From Vibrio spartinae (GTDB lineage: Bacteria > Pseudomonadota > Gammaproteobacteria > Enterobacterales > Vibrionaceae), in the NCBI RefSeq assembly GCF_024347135.1, contig NZ_AP024907.1:1169001-1233000 (forward strand): a DNA stretch of 64,000 nt, in the 5' to 3' direction. The position numbers and the translations under genes were made by a program. The notes beneath the pieces are model-generated. The model saw only the letters and a list, made by a program, of their open reading frames with translations. It searched no databases and was not told where the DNA came from. Position 1 is the first letter of the stretch. Every line of letters begins with the position of its first letter. Below are positions 28,301-40,300 of the stretch, piece by piece.

Positions 28301-31300
28301 ACACCGTGACCCAACAACAAAGCGGCCATATCATTGCCGGCCATGATCTCCGGCTGGACGGTCATCAGTTGGATAATGGCGGAGAGCTGGCTGCGACCCA
28401 TCACACCGACCTCACGCTGGATCAACATGTGTTGAACCGGGACACCGGTCTGATTTCCGGTCAGGCAACACGCCTCAATGCTCACGCTGTCAATAATCAG
28501 GGACAGTTGCAGTCTTTAAGTGATCTGGGGTTAACGGCTGAATCGTTCGAGAACAGTGGTGTCCTGGCTGGATTAGCTAATGTCACGCTGCATATCACGC
28601 ACGATCTGACCAGTCGTGGTTCGGTGCTTGCCGGTAACCACATTGTATTGAATGCAGGGCGAATTGATAACCAAGGGCGAGTTTCGGCAGGCGATCAGGC
28701 GATTGTGACAGCGAAGCCATCGGCAACCGGATCCGATGTCGGTTTGACCGTAACCGCCGATACGTTGACCAACAGCGGTCAATTGCTGGCACAAGGCAAC
28801 AATCAACTGACGATCAACGCCGATTTGACCAACCAAACCGGTGGCTTGATTTCCGGTCAGGCCACCACCGTCAAAGCCCGGTCGGTGACCAATGCTGGTC
28901 AGCTTCAGTCGTTGAGTGACCTCGGTTTAACGGCAAATGCATTGGCAAACAGCGGCACACTGGCCGCCCTTAGTGATATGACGCTGAATGTGGCAAATCA
29001 GCTCAGCAACAGCGGTGCGATATCAGCCAACCACAATGCCAGCCTGTTGACTGATAATCTGACCAATAAGGGGCGTGTATTTGCTGGCAATAACCTGTTG
29101 ATTGCCAAAGATACCAACCAGACTCGCAATACCACCTTCGACAATACCGACGGCAGCCTCAATGCCAAAGCGGGACATCTTACGATTGCGACCCATGGTG
29201 ATGTCATGGTCAGTGCAGGACAGCATTGGATGGCCGAACAGGATGTGACCTTACATGCCAACAGCCTGACCAATGACGGAGAAGTGTCTGCCCAAGGTGA
29301 GACGTCGCTGACACTCGACAACGCCCTGACTAACCACGGTTTAGTCTCCGGTCAGAGCACCACTGTGACGGCTCAGTCCGTCACCAATACCGGCCAGATG
29401 CAGGCGCTGACCAACCTCGGTTTGACGACGGATGCGCTGGATAACAGCGGGACATTCGTTGCATTCAATGATGTCGATCTGACGGTCACAGATAGGTTGC
29501 TGAATCGCGGGAGCGGGGCTGTTCTTGCAGGGGAAAATATTAAGCTGAGTGCAGCGCTGATTGATAACCAAGGGCGGGTGTCGGCAGGTGATGGGGCCAT
29601 TATGACACCTGAGCAGCGAACGGCTGAACAAACAGAGTCTGATCTGATTGTAACGGCCGATACCTTGACCAACAGCGGTGAGCTGTTGGCTCAGGGCAAC
29701 AATCAACTGACAATCAAGGCTGATTTGACCAATCAAACCGGTGGCTTGATTTCCGGCCAGCTCACCACTGTGAAAGCGCCTTCGGTAACCAACCTCGGTC
29801 AACTTCAGTCTTTGAGTGCTCTCGGTTTAACCGCAGATGCGCTGGATAACAGCGGTACACTGGCCGCCCTTAGTGATATGACGCTGAATGTGGCAAATCA
29901 GCTCAGTAATAGCGGTGCGATATCAGCCAATCACAATGCCAGTCTGTTGACTGATAATCTGACCAATAAGGGGCGTGTATTTGCTGGCAATAATCTGTTG
30001 ATTGCCAAAGATACCAACCAGACTCGCAATACCACGTTCAACAATACCGACGGCAGCCTGACGGCGAAAGCCGGTCAGCTCACCATTGCGACCCATGGTG
30101 ATGTCATGGTCAGTGCAGGACAGCATTGGACAGCCGGACAGGATGTGACCTTACAAGCCAATAGGCTGACTAATGACGGGGAAGTATCTGCGCAAGGCAA
30201 TACGGCACTGACGCTGGATAATGCCTTGACCAACCACGGTTTAGTTTCCGGTCAGAATACGACGCTTGTAGCGCAGTCTGTGACCAATACCGGTCAACTT
30301 CAGTCTTTGAGTGACCTCGGTTTAACCGCAGATGCACTGGATAACAGCGGGACACTCGTCGCATTCAATGATATCGATCTGACGGTCACAGATAGGTTGC
30401 TGAATCGCGGGAGCGGGGCTGTTCTCGCAGGGGAAAATATTAAGCTGAGTGCAGCGCTGATTGATAACCAAGGGCGGGTGTCGGCTGGTGATCAAGCTAT
30501 TATGACACCTGAGCAGCGAACGGTTGAACAAACAGAGTCTGATCTGATTGTAACGGCCGATGCACTGACCAACAGCGGTGAGCTACTGGCTCTGGGCAAC
30601 AATCAACTGACGATCAACACGGATTTGACCAATCAAACCGGTGGCTTGATTTCCGGTCAGGCCACTACGGTGAAAGCCCAGTCGGTGACCAATGCTGGTC
30701 AGCTTCAGTCGTTGAGTGATCTCGGTTTAACGGCGGATGCGCTGGATAACAGCGGGACACTGGCCGCCCTTAGTGATATGACGCTGAATGTGGTAAACCG
30801 GCTCAGTAATAGCGGTGCGATATCAGCCAATCACAATGCCAGTCTGTTGACTGATAATCTGATCAATAAGGGGCGTGTATTTGCTGGCAATAATCTGTTG
30901 ATTGCCAAAGATACCCATCAAACCCGCAATACCTCCTTTGATAATACCGACGGCAGTCTCACCGCGAAAGCCGGGCATCTCACCGTTGCGACCCATGGTG
31001 ATGTGAGTGTCAGTGCAGGACAGCATTGGATGGCCGGACAGGATGTGACCGTATATGCCAATAGTCTGATTAATAACGGGGAAGTGACAGCGCAAGGTGA
31101 GACGTCACTGACACTGGATAATGCCTTCACTAACCACGGTTTAGTCTCCGGTCAGAATACAACGGTCAAATCTCAGTCGGTATCCAATACCGGCCAACTT
31201 CAATCTTTGAGTGCTCTCGGTTTAACGGCGGATGCGCTGGATAACAGCGGGACACTGGCTGCTCTCAGTGACATAACCCTAAATGTGGCAAATCAGCTCA

Positions 31301-34300
31301 GCAACAGTGGTGCGATATCAGCCAGTCACAATGCCAGTTTGTTGACTGACAATCTGACCAACAAGGGGGCTGTATTTGCCGGTCATGATCTGCTGATTGC
31401 CAAAGATAGCAATCAAACCCGCAATACCACCTTCGACAATACTGACGGCAGCCTAACAGCGAAAGCAGGGCATCTCACCATTGCGACCCATGATGATGTG
31501 AGTGTCAGTACCGGGCAACATTGGGTTGCCGGACAGAATTTAACCTTACAAGCCAACAGTCTGACCAATGACGGAGAAGTGTCTGCGCAAGGCAATACTT
31601 CGCTGACACTGAATCATGCCTTGACCAACCACGGTTTAGTTTCCGGTCAGAAGGCGACGATTACATCGCAGTCAGTCACTAATACTGGTCAGCTTCAGTC
31701 CTTGAGTGATCTTGGTTTAACAGCGGATGCATTGGATAACAGCGGCACACTGGCCGCTCTTAATGATATGACGCTGAATATAGCAAATCAGCTTAGCAAC
31801 AGCGGTGCGATATCAGCCAACCACGATGCCAGCCTGTTGACTGACAATCTGACCAATCATGGAACTGTGCTTGCCGGTCATGATCTGCTGATTGCCAAAG
31901 ATACCCATCAAACCCGCAATACCACCTTTGACAATACCGACGGCAGCCTGACAGCGAAAGCCGGTCAGCTCACCATTGCGACCCATGGTGATGTCATGGT
32001 CAGTGCCGGACAGCATTGGATGGCCGGACAGGATGTAACCGTACATGCCGACAGTCTGACCAATGACGGGGAAGTGTCTGCCCAAGGCAATACTTCGCTG
32101 ACACTGGATAATGCCTTGACCAACCACGGTTTAGTCTCCGGTCAGAGCACCACTATCAGGGCTCAGTCTGTCACCAATATCGGCCAGATGCAGTCGCTCA
32201 CTGATTTCGGTTTAACGACGGATGCGCTGAATAATAGCGGGACACTTGTCGCATTCAATGATATCGATCTGACGGTCACAGATAGGTTGTTGAATCGCGG
32301 GAGCGGGGCTGTTCTTGCAGGGGAAAATATTAAGCTGAGTGCAGCGCTGATTGATAACCAAGGGCGGGTGTCGGCTGGTGATCAAGCTATTATGACACCT
32401 GAGCAGCGAACGGTTGAACAAACAGAGTCTGATCTGATTGTAACGGCCGATACCTTGACCAACAGCGGTGAGCTGTTGGCACAGGGTCATAATCAACTGA
32501 CGATCAACACGGATTTGACCAATCAAACCGGTGGCTTGATTTCCGGTCAGGCCACTACGGTTAAAGCCCAGTCGGTAACCAACCTCGGTCAACTTCAGTC
32601 GTTGAGTGCTCTCGGTTTAACAGCGGATGCGCTGGATAACAGCGGGACATTGGCCGCCCTTAGTGATATGACGCTGAATGTGGCAAATCAGCTCAGCAAC
32701 AGCGGTGCGATATCAGCCAATCACAATGCCAGTTTGTTGACTGACAATCTGACCAACAAGGGGCGTGTATTTGCTGGCAATAACCTGTTGGTTGCCAAAG
32801 ATAGTAACCAAACTCGTAATACCACCTTTGATAATACCGATGGCAGCCTGAATGCCAAAGCCGGGCATCTCACCGTTGCGACCCATGGTGATGTCATTGT
32901 CAGTGCAGAGCAGCATTGGATGGCCGGACAGGATGTGACCGTATATGCCAATAGTCTGACCAATGGCGGAGAAGTGACAGCGCAAGGTGAGACGTCACTG
33001 ACACTGGATAATGCCTTCACTAACCACGGTTTAGTTTCCGGTCAGAATACAACGGTCAAATCCCAGTCGGTATCCAATACCGGCCAACTTCAGTCCTTGA
33101 ACGATCTCGGTTTAACAGCAGATGCACTGGATAACAGCGGCACACTGGCCGCGCTCAACGATATAACCCTGAATGTGGTAAATCAGCTCGGCAACAGTGG
33201 CACCGTATCAGCGGATCACGATGCCAGCCTGTTGACTGATAACCTGAGCAATCATGGCCGCGTGTTTGCCGACAATAATCTGCTGATTGCCAAAGATACC
33301 AATCAAACCCGTAATACCACCTTCGACAATACTGACGGCAGCCTAACAGCGAAAGCAGGGCATCTCACCATTGCGACCCATGATGATGTGAGTGTCAGTA
33401 CCGGGCAACATTGGGTTGCCGGACAGAATTTAACCTTACAAGCCAACAGTCTGACCAATGACGGAGAAGTGTCTGCGCAAGGCAATACTTCGCTGACACT
33501 GAATCATGCCTTGACCAACCACGGCTTAGTTTCCGGTCAGAAGGCGACGATTACATCGCAGTCAGTCACTAATACCGGTCAGCTTCAGTCCTTGAGTGAT
33601 CTTGGTTTAACAGCGGATGCATTGGATAACAGCGGCACACTGGCCGCCCTTAATGATATGACGCTGAATGTGGCAAATCAGCTCAGCAACAGCGGTGCGA
33701 TATCAGCCAACCACGATGCCAGCCTGTTGACCGATAACCTGAGCAATCATGGCCGCGTGTTTGCCGGTCATGACCTGCTGATCGCCAAAGATACCCATCA
33801 AACCCGTAATACCACGTTCAACAATACCGACGGCAGCCTGACGGCGAAAGCAGGGCATCTCATCGTTGCGACACATGGTGATGTGATGGTTAGTGCCGGA
33901 CAACATTGGGTTGCCGGACAGAATCTAACCTTACAAGCCAATAGTCTGACCAATGACGGAGAAGTCTCTGCCCAAGGCAATACCTCGCTGACACTGAATG
34001 ATGCTTTGACCAACCACGGTTTAATTTCTGGTCAGAGCACAACGGTAACGACTCACTCCGTGACCAATAGCGGGCAGCTTCAGTCCTTGAGTGATCTCGG
34101 TTTAACCACGAATGCACTGGCTAACAGCGGCACGCTGGCCGCGCTCAGCGACATAACCCTGAATGTGGTAAACCAGCTCAGCAACAGCGGTGCGATATCA
34201 GCCAACCACGATGCCAGTTTGTTGACTGATCATCTGACTAACAAAGGGCGTGTATTTGCCGACAATAATCTGCTGATTGCCAGAGATAGCGCTCAAACCC

Positions 34301-37300
34301 GCAATACGACATTTGATAATACCGACGGCAGCCTCAATGCCAAAGCAGGGCATCTCACCGTTGCGACCCATGATAATGTGATGGTCAGTGCCGGGCAGCA
34401 TTGGATCGCCGGACAAGGCTTGACCCTACAAGCCAACAGCTTGACTAATAACGGGGAAGTGTCTACGCAAGGGAATACGGCGCTGGCGCTGGACAATGCT
34501 CTGACTAACCACGGTTTAATCTCCGGTCAGAGCACCACCGTGACGACGCAGTCCGTCACCAATACCGGCCAACTTCAGGCGCTCACTGATTTGGGACTGA
34601 ACGCTGGTGTGTTGGCAAACTCAGGCGCTTTGGTTGCCGGACGCAATGCGGTTTTCAATATCATTCATACACTGACCAGTCACGGCAATATTTCGGCAGG
34701 CAATAATGCCAGCTTGCTGGCCGATCAGGTGAATAACCAGAATAAAATTTATGCCGGAAACAGTGTGCTGATTGCCAAAGACAGTGCGCAAACCCGCAGT
34801 AGCTCACTGATCAACAGTGGTCAGATTGATGCCAAACACGGCAGTATCACGATTGCGACGCAGGGTGATTTCACCGTTGGTGCCGGGCAGCATATCTCTG
34901 CCGGAAAAGACCTGACTCTTGTGGCAGCCGCGTTAACCAATGACGGCGAACTATCTTCACAAGGCACAACCACTATCGGCGTTGACGGAATCGGCGTTGA
35001 CGGAACTGGCGTTGACGGAACTGGCGTTGACGGAACTGGCGTTGGCGGGACACTCACCAATCATACCGCCGGAATCATTTCCGGTCAGAACACCGTACTG
35101 CGTGCCGGAACAACCACCAATCAGGGGCAGTTGCAGGCACTCAATGATTTGCATCTGACCACCGGATCTCTAACCAACACCGGTTCATTGGTCGCCCTGA
35201 ATGATATGACGGTTCATGCAACGGGTCATATCGATAACCACAGTTTGCTTTATGCCGGGCGGAACGGAAACCTGTTCTCTGACACCTTGACCAACTACAG
35301 CGATATTGTGGTGGGTAACGATCTGCTGATCGCCAGAGATAGCAATAAAACCCGCAGCCGTAACCTGACCAATAGCTCAGGAAGTATCGAGTCACTGGGC
35401 GGGAATATCGGTATTTACGCAGATAGTGTGCTGAATAAGCGGACTGTGTTGGATATTGTTAACCAGACTCAGGATTTGAGAGGAAATATTCCGGGGGGGG
35501 GAGGAGATATTGTACCTGCTGATTTTGATAATATTGCCGTTAAAAGAGCGTATGACAGTTGTTCCTACTGCGACAAGCCGGGGAAAAAGATTTTTGTCAA
35601 TGGTAAGCCTCATATTATAGGGGAGAGTTCTGACGCACCATTTGCTCTTGATGTGACGATAGGTTCGGGTGGTTACAGTATAGGGAGGAATGGTCCAAGT
35701 ATTGATTACGTTTATTATTATATTATTGGTGGTAAGACCTATTCGGCAGTTGCTTATCAGGAGAGTGAGACGCTAAAAAACGCTACCCCCCAAGGCCGGA
35801 TTGCCGCAGGTAACAATCTGAACATTTATGCTGATAATTTAGCCAATGAATCAAGTTTGATTTCTGGAAAAAACGTTGCGATATCAGTCACTCATTTACT
35901 GAACCAAGGACATCAGTTTAATCGTTTTATAACCTATTTTGACTATTCGCTAAAGCCGCGGCGGGGGGGGGCATGGTTGTGGAACGTAGGTGGTCATAGT
36001 TATAAGGATGATGGATTACTATCTTTTTCTGGTATAGGGAACAGTCGTTATTCTCCAGATTCTTTTTATTTACAAGGTACACGCAGAGTTCAAGTTGGCT
36101 CAGGCTCGGTACTTCAGTCTTCTATCACCGCCCGCGATAACCTAACCCTCAACGTCCAGAACCGCACCAATAATTCAGTCATTGGGATTAATGCTGCGGG
36201 CATGCAGCCGACCCAATCGGCCCGTACGACCCGTGCCACACAAGGGCCGTTAGGGGTACAAGCCGACGTACAGACCACGCAACATACCCCGGGTACAGGT
36301 CAGGGGGTGACGTCAACGCAAGATGTGTCTGATTCAGCGCAGTCCCTCCAAACCGCACAAGGCGGCGGAATCGCTCAGGGGGTACAGGCGACTCAGGGGT
36401 CATCAGATACCACACCATCCCTCCAAACCGCACAAGGCGGCGGAACCGCTCAGGGCATACAGGTGACTCAGGGGCCGTCAGATACCACACCATCACTCCA
36501 AACCGCACAAGGCGCAGGAACGGCTCAGAGCGTCCAGATGACTCAGGGGTCATCAGATACATCCGGCACCACACCATCATTCCAAACCGCACAAGGTTCA
36601 GGAACCGCTCAGAGCATACAGGTGACTCAGGGGTCGTCAGATACATCGGGCACCGTTCAGTCACAGTCAGCAACAACACACCGTATGCAACTGACGCCGC
36701 TGGCCGATGATTCAGGCGCGGCACTTCAGTCAGGGCAGGCTCAATCGGATTCCGGTCTGGCAGCACAATCCACACCGAATATGACATCAATGACCCGTCC
36801 TGTGCCTCAGGGCGGTAAATCAGCGACAACAGTGACGCTCAGCAATAGCAGCGCTGTCACCGCACCGACGGTCAACTTACCCAATCAGAACAGCATTCCA
36901 TTTCCTGACTATCGGCTGCCGACCAGCCCGCATGGTTTATTTGTCTTCTCTGACGGCCCCCAAAGTGATTATTTGATCGCAACCAACCCTGCGGTCACCA
37001 ACCTGAATAATTTCCTCGGCTCGGACTATTTCAAAGACCAGTTAAATTACGATCCGGAGCAGAAAGAGAAGTTTCTCGGGGATGCCTATTACGACACCAG
37101 AACGATCACGCAGGAAATTTTTGAGCAGACCGGCAAACGATATCTGAGTGATGATATTGGCAGCGATCTGGCGCAGATGAAGCAGTTGATTGACTCGGCA
37201 GCACAGCAAAAAAATAGCTTAAACCTGCAAAATGGTGTGGCGTTAACCGATGAACAAATTGCCCGTTTGAGCCACGATATTATCTGGTATGAGCCGATTG

Positions 37301-40300
37301 AAGTGAATGGTCAGACGGTGATGGCACCGAAACTGTACCTCTCTTCTGCCTCACAAGACAATATTTCGAACGGGGCATTGCTTGCCGGCGGCAACGTTAA
37401 TATCGGCACGGGGGATTTCGCCAACAGTGGGTCAGTCAGTGCCCGTCAAGATTTGAACATTGCCAGCCGCGGAGGCATCAGCAATACCCGCGGTACACTC
37501 AGCGCCAATAATGATCTGGCGTTGATCGCCACCGGCGATATTGTCAACCAAAGTGGGGTGATTGACGGAGACAATGTTGCATTGCTTAGTACCAGCGGCA
37601 GCATTATCAATGAAACTTTGTCAGATCAACTCAATATTGACGATCAGGGAAATAAGGTTTCATCCAATGCGGACAATATTCGCTTTACTAGCACGATACT
37701 TGATCAGACCGCTTCAATTCAGTCTTCCGGGGATCTGAATCTTCAGGCAGGTGGTTCTTATATCGGGATTGGCAGTCGGCTCTCTAGTGGCGGTGATTTA
37801 AATCTTAGTGTTGCCAATGACATTCTGCTAACCAGTCAGGAAGACAAAACATACAGCGAATATCGGGATGGTAAGGCAACGATTAAAAAATCCGAAATTG
37901 GTTACCTCGATAATGCGCTTTCGGCCGGCAATGACCTGAATATTCTGACAGGCGGTGATATGCGTGCCACCGGTGGGAGTTTGTCTGCCGGTAACAATGT
38001 GTCTCTGGGAATTGGTGGCGATCTGCGCCTGAGTGCGAATGAAACCTATTTTCTGGATAGTTACGATGCTTCCCGAAAGAAAGACATTATCAGCAGAACC
38101 CGTCAACAGGGGGTTCAGATTCAGGCTGGAAATGATCTGCAATTGACAACCGGTGGGGATGCCACACTGGTTGCTGCCGGACTATCTGCTCAGAATGACC
38201 TGACCGTGAGCAGTGGCGGCACGTTAATGGCTGTCGCTGGTGATGAAACGGATTATGAGCGGCATTACCGAAAACGCAAAGGCTTCTGGGGAAGTTCGGT
38301 CTCCGATACTGAAATTCAAAACACCCGGGCGAAAGGAACGTCTTTCTCTGCTGGTGGCTCGGTGAATATTACCAGTCAGGATAATCAGTTACATCAGGCA
38401 TCGGTACTCAATGCTGGTCAGGATATTACGCTGCGTTCGACCCATGGGGTACTGGCTTTGAAATCTGCTGAAGAAAGCAGTTTCTACCGCCACGATGAGA
38501 CCAAAAGCGGATTTATGGTCAAGGTCAGTGGTGAAGGTAAAACATCGACCACGCAGAAACTGACCAGTATGAGTAGCGGTGGCAAGATTACACTTGCCGG
38601 TGCACTGGGCATGGAAGTGGATTATGTTTCCACCGGAAATAATCTGGCTCGGACGTTGGATCAGCTCCCAGCGAATGGGGAATATGCATGGGTTGCTCAA
38701 CTCAAAGATAACCCGAATGTCGACTGGCATGCAGTGAATGAAGCCTTTGATCAATGGTCATACAGCGATTCTCATTTGAGTGGACCGGCAGCAGCGATGA
38801 TTGCCATTGCCGTTGCTGTGGCGACAGCCGGTTCTGGTGCTGCGGCAGCGGCAGGAAATATGGCTGCGGGGGCCGCCGGAAGTTCCGCAGCCGCAGCTGG
38901 TGTTTCAGCGGCAACTGCTGCATCGGTGGCATCAGTTGCCAGTGCAATGGGCAGTGCAGCATTTACTTCACTGGTGACTCAGGCCAGTATTGCGTTGGTT
39001 AGTAATCAAGGCAATCTGGGCCACACTTTCCATGATTTAGGCAGCTCGGGCAACATGAAGTCACTGGCGACTGCAGTGGTCACAGCTGGTGTGATGCGTG
39101 GGATGGATATCGCACAGTATGCCAATAGTGGTAGTGTCATGGATCAGGTGACACAACAGGTCTCACGGACAGCGGTTCAGTCTGGCGTCAGTAGCGCGAT
39201 TCAGGGAGGGAGTTTCTCCGACAATTTTGCCAACGGCTTAAAACAGGCAGCAATCAACTATGCCGGAGCGAAAGTGGCTGATGGCATTGGTGACTTGGGT
39301 GCCGGGGATGTGATTGATGGCGTGACACTGGCTGAAGGCGGCTTCACCAAAGCGCTGTTGCATGGTTTGACGCAAGGCGGGCTTGCCGAATTATCCGGTG
39401 GTGATTTTGCCGCTGGAGCTGCGGGTGGTGTTGCCTCTGAAATTACGGCAGATGCAATTGGCCATACCGGATTGAATACCGAGGCACAAACTCAACTATC
39501 CGGTCTGGTTGGCGGTATTGCCGGATGGATTGCGACGGGTGATGAAAGCGGCATCTCAACCGGGCAAAGCGCCGGAGAAGGGGTATATGCTAATAATTAT
39601 CTGAATCACATTGATAAAATGAATGCTCTTAAGGAGTTTAAGAAATGCGACGGTAATGATCAGTGTCAGGAGCAGGTTCGGGAAAAATATAAACAGATTA
39701 GTGAAGAGAATAATGCAGTAGCGATTCAGAATTGCCGTCGTGGAGATAGTGATGCCTGTCAGGGACATTTGTCGGAAATTGAGGCTGCGACAAGTGATAG
39801 CAATCAGTCGTTCTTTGATCGGGAATTGGATTACGAAAATGCAGCTTCTCATGAGTATATTACTAACGCTGCGGCTCAGTATGGTGTTCAAAATAATTTA
39901 AGTGGCGGTGATATAACACCTAAGAAGGCTAGTGATCTGACGGATGTTGCGCTTTCGACTATTGCCGCAATGGGGACTTCAGGGAATGGATGGAGGAGTA
40001 AATTAAAAGGTAGTGGCTCAGCCGTTGTTAAGGGGAAGTTTGCCGGACAGTCGAGTGCGCAGGGGGTGATTGAGAAGGCGGGGGATAGTAGTTTTGCTGG
40101 AAACAAACTAGTTAAGCTAGACCCTCAGGAAATTTCATTTTCTCAAGCTACCGTAGCTTATCAAAAGAAAAATTCTGAACTAAATTATGATCACCTTGTT
40201 CAGTCAATGAAGGAAAATGGTTGGAGTGGTGACCCTGTTGATGTCGTTATGATGCCTGATAGAGCGCCGACAAGTGCCGATAATACTCGTATACTTGCTG

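Noticed and set aside
28860..34140. Regular repeats that might be taken for a CRISPR array
   Set aside because: Units are 400-500 bp, in frame, and encode FHA beta-helix repeats. There are no short repeats with unique spacers.
28998..34496. Many antisense open frames of 60-150 codons opposite cdiA
   Set aside because: They repeat with the same period as the FHA modules and are a by-product of the sense-strand codon pattern.
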